Source of the DNA: Cytidiella melzeri
Lineage: Eukaryota; Basidiomycota; Agaricomycetes; Polyporales; Irpicaceae
Direction of reading: 5' to 3'
Length of the DNA: 64,000 nt
Assembly: GCA_022592445.1 (NCBI GenBank)
Contig: JABYQR010000062.1
Span: forward strand, 62,001 to 126,000
The notes beneath the pieces were generated by a model, which was not told where the DNA came from, made no database searches, and worked only from the letters and a program-made list of their open reading frames with translations. Shown here one piece after another: positions 13,072 to 23,884 of the stretch. Every line of letters begins with the position of its first letter. Within the stretch, counting starts at the first letter, position 1. Made by a program: the position numbers and the translations under genes.

Positions 13072-13464
13072 TTAGATGAACGGGCACCCGTCGAGCTCGT
13101 CCAATTGAGCATATATCGCTTCCTTCATGCATACGGCCTCATTCTGCGTCAAGATTGCCTTGGGTGCTTCATTGGGATTGTTCGGGTTGCGAGGGCGCGG
13201 TGGAAATGGCAGCAATTTCAGTCCTCCGGATTGCGTTTGGCAAGAAGGTGACACTAACTGAGGAGTTGGCAGCGCATCCTTTGACTGCGATAGATACAGG
13301 GAGATATTCTTTACTATGCGTTCAGCTAGCTGATGTCGAGTACATGCAAAATGAATCGTGCACCTTATCAAGCTTATGCTTGATAATGTCTCGAAGTCGC
13401 GTCCACGCCGTTCTGCAAGGGCTATAACCACTTTGGAAACCCGTGTGCCAGCACAAGTACTCAC
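13072..13464 (-). CDS. Hypothetical 130-residue frame inside M3
   Basis: I do not recognise this. The frame ends YAQLDELDGCPFI 22 bp after the stop of the convergent FYV7-like gene, which is a plausible gene-tail position. Its C-terminal half (LPFPPRPRNPNNPNEAPK, ILTQNEAVCMKEAIYAQLDE) looks protein-like. The N-terminal half may be intron or unrelated. It could be the 3' end of a third captured gene. Confidence 0.25.
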   Translation of the reverse strand: MSTCAGTRVSKVVIALAERRGRDFETLSSISLIRCTIHFACTRHQLAERIVKNISLYLSQSKDALPTPQLVSPSCQTQSGGLKLLPFPPRPRNPNNPNEAPKAILTQNEAVCMKEAIYAQLDELDGCPFI

Positions 13465-14574
13465 GTTACTTCATCTGTGGATGCGATTTGCTCCAACACT
13501 TCATCGTGTTCTGCTGGATCGAAGGATGATTAATATGTCTCAATTGCAAAGCGCACACGTCGCATACCTTTCAAGCATTGAGCTTTGCATTGTTCCCGTC
13601 ATGTCACAAAAGAGGGCGTTGACGATGATAGTGGTCGTGTGTAAAGGACGTGGTGGTGGCTGTTTATCACAGCGCACTACATACATACTTCGACGTTGTG
13701 GTTGCCAGCGCCTTGCATCCGGTCCCAGACGCGGTGTGACATGATGTGACAGCTGTAATAATAGTTAACAATGTAATATATTACTGCCACTACTGCTTTA
13801 CATCGAGTGCTGGGCCTTTACATTAGTTTAAAATTGTTTACCGCATGCCACTTGGCCTTTACAATGCAATCTAAACGACCTGCCTTATGCGGACATAATT
13901 ATAATGTCATGCGCGCGCGATAAACCCCCGGCACGCAATATAAAGCGCGATAATGTTTTGTTTATTTACCCGATGTGGTGCAGTCTTGTCTCGAATTTTT
14001 CCATGGGCCTTCAACGTTCAACATTGTCAGCAATGTCTTATTTACGCTGGAGACCTTCTATGCGCCCTATTTATCCACTTATCCAAGACGTTTTCTGCCG
14101 TTATCGCTGTGTTCTGCATGCGTTTTTGATCCCAAGTGATATCGTTCTCATGTTCTCCACTGCCCTCCGTCCAGTGTCCTTCTATCGTATCTGGCAAAAC
14201 CTACGAAAGTAGCGGGAAACATAACAGACGAAAGTCTCATCACATCGTCTTCTTCATTTCTATCGCTACCCTTGACCAACGTGTTTACGATTCTGAGTTC
14301 TCTTAAGCTTCAAGCGTTTTCGGGTTGCCCTTCCACTCCTCCACCGTTCTCCCCTACACCTCTTACCGTCCGGTCTCTTTGTCATTATCCACATCCGCAC
14401 GCATCCTTATCCTCCCATCCATCCATCTTCACACATTCCCGTGGGTGAAGCACACCCTATGTACGGTGTTGCCCCACCCGCTTTGTACGCGCTGTATGCC
14501 TTGCAAAACAATTCATGCTTTGCTTTGCAACTCTGCGTGGGCATGCTTGAGTGCCTGTGCTCTCATTTCGAGGA

Positions 14575-14934
14575 TCAGTCCAAGTAGGTAGAGCAAAGGA
14601 TGATACCAGAAATATACACTAGCAATGTCGTACATTTGGAAGAGCTATCGTTCGGACTCCACATGCAAAAAGTCAACAAGTACCAGACAACCGCCCCCAA
14701 AGCTAGCCTTTCCCCGTCCCATCGTCCTATCATGCCTTTGAAGTTTGTTTCTGGGTGTAATCCTCCGGCACCCTTCGACGCTGAGACCCACTTCCCGCCG
14801 GACTCTAGTTGATTACATGGTGCCTCTGAGTCAGTGACTGGGTCGTCAGCTCCAACGAGGGACAGTGAGTTGCCTGCCTGCGCAGGCTCCTCGATCCGCT
14901 CCAATTCGCAAATTCTCGTTCCCAACTCAGTCAT
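14575..14934 (-). pseudogene. WD40 C-terminal relic of an NWD gene
   Basis: The frame contains diverged counterparts of the NWD tail: SLSLVGADDPVTDSEAPCNQ (versus SSLIGVDTALTSSEAPCYRS in NWD1), GGKWVSASKGAGGLHP (versus KWVLDGQE) and IGRWDGERLALG (versus GQWHGERLALA). The final LLVDFSRA block is disrupted. Only ~115 residues remain and no upstream WD repeats are present. This is a decayed copy in the older relic segment. Confidence 0.65.
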
Positions 14935-15998
14935 TCCAATCGACGCAGGTACATCTTACACTCGTCACTTTCTTCTTAATCATCTTTCCGACTCTTGACT
15001 ATTGTCTCTTCTTCAAGGCCCCCACCCGTCTTTGTTCCAAGGCAGGAGTGGTGTATTTCTCCCTCCTGGTGGAGGCCTGGTGGAGGAAGAGCGAGCTGCT
15101 TACAATTAAAAGATAGTATTATTACAGATGATGATGCAGAGAAGAATAATAGTTACCAAAAAGGAAATCCCCAGCGAAGAAAAATGTTTTGGGTTAAGAC
15201 GGCACCAAGAATGGATAGAAATGTGAGACAGTCAGGCACATCAGGCACGCAAGGTAGAAAAGACAGGGATGGCACAAGGGCTACGATGGGATAGGGACAG
15301 GAAAGGTAAGAGAAGGGGCTGGATGGGCAAGGGCGAAAGAGGCATAGAAAGAGCAAGAGGAGGAGGGGGAGGGGGTGGTGGGGAGTAGTGGAGTGGTGCG
15401 GTGATGGCGAGACAATATACAGTGTGTAAATAAGGAAAAGTGCATATACAATGTGAATGGTACGTTTCAAGAATTCATGAGTATGTGAATGACCTCAATC
15501 TCTTCAACTTGTATCGGGACCTTCACCAATGCTTTGCTGATTAACTGTTGACGTTGACTGTTGAAAGATCAAACATGCCAATCACTGCATAGATGAAGGT
15601 GCTACTCCCGTATGCAAAGGGTGTGAGCACCTGTTCATTTTCAAAGTCTATGTCAATTTGCTTTCCTTACCAGGTAAGGATGCTACTTCTTTCTTGAGGC
15701 ATGCACTCCAGGTTCTCAGTAGCAATTTACATAAACAAACAAATTGTGAATTTAATGCTCATAGTACAACACAAAAGGCATGTTATCCGGAGACCCCTTT
15801 GCAGTCACTTTCACCTCTAGGTGTACCACAGACGGAACATGCCAGATGGTCTGATTTGTTCGTTCTGAAGAGGTGTTAGCCATCAATGCACAATCTTTGT
15901 ATAATAAGATTAGCACATACAGTGTGCACACCATGGTACTGAACATAACGTGGTCAGAATCCCCATACATGTAGTCGCTTGAACTGACATGGACATAC

Positions 15999-16290
15999 CT
16001 CCTTGATGCTGTTTGCCTGAAGTTGATGAGCCTTCATGACAGGCTTGACCTGCGCCATCCAGGCCCAGAGCAGCTGTCTGGCATCCTCCTGGGCAGCTGC
16101 ATCCCAGACTGGCAGAGGGAAGATGAAGTTGACGTATGGATTGGGGTTGGCCTCCCGTTCATTGAGCCTGTGGTGCACCATCTAGGTGGAGATGAACACT
16201 GGTAAGGATGTATGCAGCTTGTGACGGAACTCACCTCAGAGTCTGTCCAATCCAATTTATGCAGCTGGGAGACACAGTCGCACAAGATGC
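15999..16290 (-). pseudogene. WLM-domain (Wss1-type metalloprotease) gene fragment
   Basis: Exon 16181-15999 encodes 61 residues including LNEREANPNPYVNFI and QLLWAWMAQVKPVMKAH, resembling the start of the WLM domain of fungal Wss1-like proteins, which cleave DNA-protein crosslinks. The zinc-binding HExxH helix, expected further on, is absent. A preceding exon ends at 16235 (KLDWTDSE, donor GTGAGT) and joins through a 53-nt intron (acceptor CACCTAG). A donor GTATGT follows at 15998, but no further WLM exon is visible before the element ends. It lies inside M1, so it is probably a captured, non-functional fragment. Family assignment is by motif recognition. Confidence 0.5.
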
Positions 16291-16374
16291 GGGAGCAATT
16301 GGACACCACAGGCAGTCCCAGAACAATACAGGTGTCTACGACAACTGAGATAGCAAAAGCAGGAGTGAAACCAG

Positions 16375-16570
16375 CAGTGAGGGTGAGGCCGAGAGCAACA
16401 GCAAGGGCGAAGGTGCGGAAGGAAGAGGGCAAGGACAAGAAACGCTGAGGGCAAGGACGTGGAAGGGAGAGGGCGAGAGAAAAGGCAAAAGTGAGAGTGA
16501 GAGCAGTCAAGGGCAAGGGCAACAATGAGGGCAAGGGCAACAACGAGGGAGAGGGCAAGGGCAACAACAA
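16375..16570. repeat. Purine-rich minisatellite (GGGCAA units) in M1
   Basis: The plus strand repeats units such as GAGGGCAAGG, AAGGGCAAGGGCAACAA and GAGAGGGCAAGGGCAACAA with variable spacing. Long open frames across it on either strand are low-complexity artefacts. Confidence 0.7.
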
Positions 16571-17155
16571 CTCATTGTTGTAACCAATGATGACAGACAC
16601 ATCTGCAGTCAGATTGAGTGAGACAGCTTAAGTGTTGTGTAACTCTGTGGCTGCTCGTTCTCGCACCTTCCCACAGACATGTTGTACGGAGAAAGGGAGA
16701 TGAGAAAGATGACTGACATGACTTACCGTTCGAGTGGGTGCAACCGGGGCTCAGCTGCGTGGCTAGGTAAAGCGTGGCAAGGGCTGAAGATGAGAAGGTA
16801 ACATACCTGCGGTCCAAAACCTGCCCAATCCTATCCCAATCCTACCCCACAAGACCTCCTTTGCGTCCGGCCAGCGAACGAGTGTCGTCAGACTGCTCAA
16901 TGCGGTTTGTGACCACGCCACAGGCGTGTGGAGTCGGTACCACGCCACAAGCGTGTACTGAACAATGAGTGGCGAGGAGGAGGGCAACAAGGGCGAGGAC
17001 GAGTTGGAGGTGATGGCAAGAAGTGTGTTGGAGCGGACACAGCAAGAGGGGAAAAATAGGAAGTGGCAGGGGATTACCATATTGGGCACTAATATTGTTG
17101 TGGGCGATAATAGTAGTAATAATACTATCTTTTATTTGTAATATATAGGAAGAGC

Positions 17156-17660
17156 CCTCGCCGCGTCTGGGAAGAAGAGTAGTAGTAGCAAGCCTAGTCC
17201 AGCGTTTCCAGACACAGTTAACTGTTGCGAGCGACGTAGGGGTCAAAGCAAGCGTGCATTACGCCCCTCTCTACTCCCGACAGTGTTGCAAACGCTGCTC
17301 CAATTGCTGGTATGTACCACTCCATGGACGAAGATGCAGACAATGGGATGCCCAATGGACGAGGCTGGCTGGCAGACGGAGGACATGTTCCGCTTCTACA
17401 AGGGTGCCAACGTGGACGGCGTATCTGTGCTCATATGGAAAGCCGTGCTGGAAGACATCCGTAACTCTAGTCGGTTCCCCTAGGCCATTCGCAATCTTTT
17501 GTGCGTTGCGCAGTGGGTGGCTCTCATGCTGTCACTGACTATACCCGGGTTGTCGTTGAAGTGGCTCAGTACGCATATTGCTACAATGATGGCCATGTGG
17601 CTGCCTTTGTCGCTAGTCTGAGAATTGTCCTGCTAACTAGGCCACTCACCATCCTGAACC
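17156..17660. other. Short host stretch between M1 and the copia nest
   Basis: No recognised gene. A short plus frame (17336-17483, MQTMGCPMDEAGWQTEDM) resembles the start of the 9925 ORF and may be a gene fragment. Nothing else can be supported. Confidence 0.3.
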
Positions 17661-17712
17661 TGTTGAGCTGAGCCTGTGTCGAAACCGTGTGGTGAGCTGT
17701 GTCGAACCACAT

Positions 17713-17924
17713 TGTTAATCAAGTGCTGGTACAGCGTGGTAGAGTCTATGAATTGATAGTACAAATACAAATACAACGGTACACATACCTGGTACAGCGT
17801 GGTAGAGTCTAAGGCACGCTGTACCAAGTATTCGATCCTTTGAGTTCACTAGCGCTCACGCGCTCACAAGCGCTTCCCCGCCCTATTTCCTATTCCGTCT
17901 CATCGGGCGGGTCACCGTTTGACA
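17713..17924 (-). repeat. 3' LTR of copia B
   Basis: 212 bp, TG...CA ends, direct repeat of 31233-31444. It contains two copies of CTGGTACAGCGTGGTAGAGT about 75 bp apart. Confidence 0.9.
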
Positions 17925-18082
17925 CCCCCCCTTGACCCGCGTCAAGTCCTAACAACCTCATCGCTCGTCCATGTAAAATGCGCGGGAGTGCTTTCGTAAA
18001 TATATCCACAGTATACTCCTTTCCTGGGACCCTGTGTACATCAACTAACCGTTTGTTGACGCAATCTCGAATGAAATGGATT
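17925..18082 (-). pseudogene. C-terminal tail of copia B RNase H
   Basis: Continues the frame interrupted at 26579: after HIDIR comes IHFIRDCVNKRLVDVHRVPG and DIFTKALPRILHGRAMRLLG, the conserved end of copia RNase H. Joining the two sides over the duplicated CGTAT restores the frame. Confidence 0.85.
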
Positions 18083-18087
18083 CGTAT

Positions 18088-18611
18088 TGTTTGAAAGTTA
18101 CGAGTGTAGGGGATGACTAGGAGAGTCAACTAACTCTGGGAGTAAGTGTCTTATTATTTCTCTGCTCTCTAGGAGCGGTATATATACATGTCTGTAACTA
18201 GATTACTAATGCTACAGTAATGTCATATGAGTAAGGATTGGTAAGAATTGGTAATCCTATGAGTAATGATTGGTAATGCACAGTCCTGCTTGCTAATACT
18301 ACTGAATAGAGAATGTAAGCGATGACTGAGCATCCTACATAACTGAATGGTGCTGACTGAGCCTTTAGTAAGCTCAATACATTTGGTACATGAAATATGA
18401 GTTATGCAGAAGCCTCTTGGTACTTCTGCTATTCAGTCATGGAAACTACTGGAACACGATGGCATATGGTGCAAGTATTGCATCGTGTGTGATCATAAGG
18501 ATGGTGGAATCACATGCTATGTACTATCTGATCTTATCTATCTACATATCTTAATCTACATTGTCCATAGATCTGATGTCCGATAATCAGCGGTACAATC
18601 TCGCTTTGACA
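18088..18611 (-). repeat. 3' LTR of copia A
   Basis: 524 bp with TG...CA ends, containing AGCGGTATATATAC (TATA-like on plus). It is a direct repeat of 26050-26573; differences include C/T changes near 18405, 18419 and 18488. Confidence 0.93.
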
Positions 18612-18668
18612 CTCCCACTTGATGCCAACATCATTTTGCTTTCAGCTACTTTGAATGACAGCATCTCG

Positions 18669-21600
18669 TTAGGGTGCAGTGAAGTTCACTAGTCCAAGAC
18701 TCCCACTGAATTTAGACTGTTTCTGAAATGCCAATGACTTGGTCATAATATCAGCAACTTGGTCTTCAGTTGGGATGGCATAGAGTTCTGCCTTTTTGTC
18801 TTCATTTATGAACTCGCGAACATAGTGGTAACGAATGTCAATGTGCTTTGAACGAGCTTCAATCTTTGGATTCTTTGTGAAGAAGATGGCACCGTGGTTG
18901 TCGCAATAGATCGTAGTGGGGCCTCTTGGTGACATATCCAATTCTGTAAGCATAGTACGTATCCAAGCACACTGCCTCGCTGTGTCGCATAATGCCATGT
19001 ACTCTGCTTCCATTGAAGAGAGTGCTACGGTCTTCTGTTTCCTCGAGACCCATGACACTGCGCCTTTGGCCAGAAGGAATGCATAGCCAGTAGTGGAGTG
19101 TCTATCGTCTTTGTTCTCAGCCCAGTCTGCGTCTGAGTACCCAACTAGTCCAGATTGGCTGCGTCCATCATACTTGATAGCATATGACTGAGTACCAAGT
19201 AGATAACGGAGTATGTACTTCGCAGCATTCATATGGATCTGAGTGGGATTTGACATATACTGAGAAAGACGTATGACAGCATATGAAATGTCGGGACGAG
19301 TACCAATCATAACATATATGAGTGTACCAATCAAGGCTTGATACGAACTCCTAAGCTCATGTTCCGCTGTATAGTCGGAATCTGCTTTACGAAGTTCTAG
19401 TCCAGATGGTAAAGGTGTACGGGCAGGATTAGCATTGATCATTTGAAAACGTTTAAGAGCATCTTCAATGTACGACCCTTGAGAAAGGTAGAGTGTACGC
19501 TCTTTACGATTTCTATGCACTTGCATGCCTAGGATTAGCTTTGCTTCTCCTAAGTCACGCATCTCATATTGATTCATGAGATTTGGTTTGAGTGCTTTGA
19601 TCCCAGCTTTATCGTTGCCAATAGGAAATATATCATCAACATAGAGGATAAGCATCAAAGTCCCCCCTTGTTGGTGATATATGTATACACCAGCATCGGA
19701 CTCAATACGTTCAAAGCCTAAAGCTACAAGCGTATTGTGTATTTTGATATTCCAAGTTCGTGAAGCTTGTTTAAGCCCATAAATGGCTTTCTTAAGCAAA
19801 CAAACATGGTTCTCTTTTCCCTTCTCTACAAAACCTTCTGGTTGTTCCATATAGATTTCCTCATCCAGTTCGCCGTACAGGAATGCTGTTTTTACGTCCA
19901 GTGCCTCGATTTCCCAATTGTTGAGTGCAGCTATAGCTAGTAGCGTGCGGATGGACTCAAAACGTGCGACTGGTGAGAAGGTTTCTTGATAATCGATTCC
20001 TTCAACTTGCGTGAAGCCTTTTGCTACAAGACGTGCTTTGTAACGACCGTCAGATTTGACTGCAAAACCCATTTGCATTTTACTATTTTCCGTGAAGGGT
20101 CTGGTCGTTTAACAAGCTTCCAAGTGCCATTCTTCATTTGAGAGGCAATTTCGTCTTGTGCAGCAGCGTACCATAAATCTCTATTGTCACTTTTCATCGC
20201 TTGTTTCCAAGTCTGAGGAAATTCGTTCATTGCGAACGCCGTGACATATGAAGACAATATATGTTCTAGAGATTCAGATTGACCCTCCGATTGACTCGGT
20301 AGATCAGATGGAAGATCAATGTTTGATTCCTCCGGTGTCAAAGGTAATCTAGAAGATCCAGGTACTGGATTAGACGCTGTACGTCTTACTGGTCCAGGTA
20401 CTGCTGGCTTCGTTGATTCTCTCCATTTAGCCGTTTGCTCCTTTTGTCGCTTTTCAACACCCTTATCGCGTGCAACTGCCTGTTCATTACACTTCACTTG
20501 TCGACTGGATTAAAGCCAAGCGAAGGATTCTTTCCAGCAGTTGATCTCTTTGGTCGAGACAGTGGTTGCTGCTGTACTGGTTGACGTGCGTTTGAACGTG
20601 AAGGCTGAGGCAGTGCTTGCTGCGGTCTACTGACTGGTGTGCCGTGGGTATTACGACTGGGTGCTCTCGGCTGAGGTACAGGCTGCTGAGGAGGATTCTG
20701 CGGTTCTTGTTGTCTTGGATGATTATCATCTCTATTATCAAGCTCATTGTGACCAGCATCATCGTCCTCATCAACAAAAGGTAAATCGATATCATGTAGA
20801 GGTTGTGGATTATTGTCGGATTGGGGTTGTTTGGAAAGAGAAGTATCAAGATCGGTACGATATGGGAAAGTATTCTCGTCAAACTTTACGTCGGTCGCTA
20901 AGACTATCCGTTGTTTATCCCAGAACCGGTAACCCTTAAGACCAGGTTCATATCCAACGAATATCATAGGAGCTGCCTTGGCAGACAGCTTGTTCTGACG
21001 ACGTTCCTTGTGTATAAAGACGACATCCAAATACACGAAGGCGGGAAATATCAGGTTTTTCACCCAAAAATTTCTCAATAGGTGTGTGCCAATTAAGACG
21101 CTGACTTGGTAGGCGGTTATAAACGTATATGGCAGCCTCGCATGACAACTTCCAAAAGCCGTTAGAAAGACCAGCATGGTGACGCATGGCTTCTGCTTTA
21201 TAAACAATTGTCTGCTGCCATCGTTCCGCTCTACCATTCTGCTGATGTGAACAAGGCGTGGATGTCTGACGTTCTATACCATACTGATGTAGGTATTTAG
21301 TGAACTCATCATTCAAGAACTCTGTACCCCTATCACTGTGAAACTTCTTCATCTTTCGACCAGTCTGGTTTTCCGCCCATGTTTTCCATCTCTTAAACTC
21401 GGATAATGCTTGGTTTTTATGCTTGAGGTAACATTGTTCCCCCATACCAGTAGCATCGTCTAAGAGAGTCATGGCGTACTTATAACCATCAATCGAAAGC
21501 GAAGGAAATTCAACTAAGTCCGAGTGAACCAGTTCTAGTGGCTCCTTGGCTCGTGATAAAGAGGGTGGTTTTGGAAGTTGCTTTCCTCGACCAAGTTCAC

Positions 21601-23085
21601 ATCCGTGGCATGGAGCAGTTGAGGACGGAACAGAGATACGCTCAGGTAATCCCTTAGTCCCTTTGTGAAGATTCTCAACAATGCGCTTCCATGGATGTCC
21701 TAGCCTATTATGCCACAACAGATAATTATCAGAGGTCTTTATGGCTGCTACTGTCTCTTGTCGCTTTACTATGCGCGCATTTATGTGGTACATGCCTGCG
21801 TCGTCACAGTTTCCATACAGGAAATTTTGCCCTTGTGTTTATAGTCCAGCCTTTCGCTGTATTTGACTTATATAGCCATTGGCCAAAGCCTTACAAGGTG
21901 CAAAGAATCGAGTAACTGCGTCTGGGATATAAAGAACGTTCTGAAGGGTGGCACGGCTTACTACACCATTTTTGAGCGTTGAGTCAATAATCACAGTCCC
22001 CCTTCCCAATATCTGAAGTGACATTTTCCTTCCTGCAACCGAACAGAATCCGGGTTTCACTGCAGCGGAATATTGTACAAAGTCAGAATATTGGTTAGTG
22101 ATATGGCTACTCGCGCCACTGTCAATAAGCCATTGGACAGTATCACGCTCGTGCGAGGAATAGAGTGAACCAGTGATCATTTCGAAAGACTCAGTCTCGA
22201 ATACAGGCATAGTTTCTACGTTAACACTTTGAACTCGTGCTTTTCCTTTTCCCTTCTGATCCTTTTTCCCATTCTTGTTGTCCTGTTTCTTCTTGTTCTG
22301 CTGCTGATTGTTCTGCGCTCCAGACGACTTGTTCTTCCGAGTATTGTTATTGGACGGTTTAGTGTCCCAGTGCTCCTCGGTAGAGTGATTGGTCTTGCCA
22401 CATCTGTCACACCTCTTTGAACCTTTATTGAATCGCTTACTTGAGTTATCCTTGAAGCAGAGGTGCCTACTTCGTTAGAAAGACGCCTAGCTTCCTCGGC
22501 TTCAATCTTAGGAATGATGTTACTCAAGGTCAAGTTCTTCAGGTCATCGATAGTGCTGATGTATGCGGATAAAGCAAGATCATATGAAGGAGGAAGTTTT
22601 CCCAGCAACAGGAAAGCCTTCATTTTGTCGTCAAGAGTGAGACCAGCAGTAGTGACATCTTTGATCATGGTCTGGTACTTTTCGATCTGAGGACGTATTT
22701 CTTGATTTTCATCAAAGACCAGGTTGTTCAATTTCTTGAACGCAACCATGCTCTCGAGTACGTTGGACTTTTCGTACTCTTTCTTCATGGTGTCCCAGAT
22801 GTACTTTGCATCAGTGATCTTGTCGTCGTCAAGTTTGGACTTGATAATATCGAAAGAAATCTTTGACAAGAGGTATCCAGCCGCTCGTATATTCAACGTC
22901 TTCCATTTAGCAATCACTGCTGCATCAGCAGGAGAGCCTGGTTCCGTGCTAGCTCCGGTGACAATGTCCCAACCATCAATGAACATCAGAGTGGCCTGCA
23001 TAGCCATCCTCCATTCTTGATAGTTATTGCCTTTAAGAACTGGTTTGTCATCCTTAGCTAGCTTCTGGATTTCGTCGGAACTCAT
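18669..23085 (-). pseudogene. Gag-pol of copia A with four frameshifts and a stop
   Basis: Gag starts at 23085 (MSSDEIQKLAKDDKPVLKGN) with the UBN2-type body. The zinc knuckle RCDRCGKTNHSTEEHW is in another frame, so a shift lies just before ~22420. Protease WLIDSGASSHIT (22210-21839) ends at a stop; the same frame resumes with WHNRLGHPWKRIVENLHKG, integrase D...D...E with FHSDRGTEFLNDEF and HQQNGRAERWQQT. A shift near 21.03 kb leads to SAKAAPMIFVGYEPGLKGY. Further shifts are near 20.49 and 20.07 kb. RT then reads ARLVAKGFTQVEGIDY and LILYVDDIF; RNase H has SDADWAENKDDRHSTTGY and ends at 18669. Order and motifs are those of Ty1/copia. The element is defective despite near-identical LTRs, so either the mutations are recent or it was copied in trans. 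Confidence 0.9.
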
Positions 23086-23146
23086 GGTAAGAAGAAGTAT
23101 ACGATATCAAACTCCTCTCCGTGAAATCTACTATAGTATTCGTTGA

Positions 23147-23692
23147 TCAACAGGGTATTTCTGGTAGAAGCGGTTCAAGAGCGTTGTCCTCGACGTCACT
23201 ATCTTCGTCTAGAAGATGTTCTACTTCAGAATCAGATTCTGATGCAGATTCGATCGTATCTGGTATGTCTACCTTTGATCGACGTGGCGGAGATTCGATT
23301 AACGTAGACGCTGATGAAACTGCAACTGCTGTGATCGCGGATATAGATTCTTCTTCTCCGGTGTGAGGTTCCGGAGATGGTGAGGATGGAGTTGAAGTGT
23401 TGTCAACAATAAGATCCCAATCAAGATGCGGTTCTTCTCCGATATTCTCTGGATTGATTTCACCGAGCTGTTCGTCGTTAGGAACAATATATCGTCCTTC
23501 AGAGAGTACAGCAATTGGATCGGTGTCTTCAAAGTAATCAGCTCTGTCTTGTCCAAATAGACGATATGGACAAGGTTGAGTGACACAAGACGAGAGATAT
23601 CGTTCAGAGAAGGCAAAAGATGTGTCGCACTTGTTTGTGGTATCGAAGAAGTGATATTGTTGTTTACAACGCGGTGCCAGATTTTTACAAGT
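23147..23692 (-). other. Acidic open frame between the extra ORF and gag (no Met)
   Basis: A stop-free stretch in the same frame as the 454-codon ORF begins TCKNLAPRCKQQYHFF, includes DYFEDTDPIAVLSEGRYIVP and EEPHLDWDLIVDN, and ends in an acidic tail (SDSEVEHLLDEDSDVEDN). It has no Met, so it would need splicing or is a remnant. Composition looks coding. Confidence 0.35.
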
Positions 23693-23884
23693 TTATCTAC
23701 AGGAAACATAAGACGCGTTACTAACGATTCGACAAGACGGCAGAGACGAAGGAAAGGTGGTACAAAAGTACTACAAGTACAACTACAGAAACTTGTTGAA
23801 AGTGACCGTGTACAAATGTACAAATACACATCGCGATATTTTATATGTTACATGTGCGGAATTGCTCAAGTTTCAGTCGCCCGT

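Larger units (their letters stand above)
11221..13969. mobile_element. TIR element M3 carrying an eIF1/FYV7-like gene pair
   Basis: The termini form an inverted repeat of 25 bp: 11221-11245 and the reverse complement of 13945-13969 agree at 22 positions (differences at positions 6, 16 and 24), sharing the core ACAAAAC. Just inside both ends are A/T-rich, TTTATATTGC-like subterminal repeats (11400-11450 and near 13930). The interior has no transposase. It holds pieces of at least two host genes with introns retained: eIF1 on minus (11969-12500) and an FYV7-like gene on plus (12749-13050). A third unknown minus frame is at 13072-13464. I found no convincing target-site duplication, which fits an old insertion. 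A non-autonomous, gene-capturing DNA transposon is the best reading. Confidence 0.6.
10540..14934. repeat. Older diverged NWD-segment relic split by element M3
   Basis: Bases 10560-11110 resemble S1 around 2170-2720 (lines such as CTGCATACTCGA and CCTCAGTCTTGTCGTTCC have S1 counterparts). Bases 14210-14580 resemble the NWD 3' flank near 2905-3180 (GTTTTCGGGTTGCCCTTCCA versus GTTTGCGGGTTGCCCTTCTA). Bases 14600-14930 resemble the WD40 C-terminal exon. The middle, 11221-13969, is the inserted TIR element M3. The relic is clearly more diverged than S1 and S2, implying an earlier duplication. Confidence 0.6.
15093..17146. mobile_element. TIR element M1 carrying a WLM-domain exon
   Basis: Inverted repeats at 15100-15125 and 17116-17141 agree at 25 of 26 positions (core AAAAGATAGTATTATTAC). 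The outer right tip is TTTGTAATATAT. A 9-bp direct repeat AGGAAGAGC flanks the element (15084-15092 and 17147-17155). The right terminus closely resembles that of M2, so the two belong to one family. There is no transposase; the interior has a WLM-like exon on minus and a GGGCAA-rich minisatellite. A 9-bp duplication with A/T-rich TIRs suggests a Mutator-like (MULE) non-autonomous element, but the superfamily cannot be proved without an autonomous relative. Confidence 0.7.

Noticed and set aside
15360..15470. Purine-rich tract near 15300-15400 considered as a telomere-like or origin sequence
   Set aside because: It is irregular GGA/GGGAGG microsatellite without telomeric TTAGGG units; no further support.
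16034..16600. 188-codon Leu/Pro-rich minus ORF in M1
   Set aside because: Its first half is translation of the GGGCAA minisatellite; only the WLM-like exon in another frame is supported.
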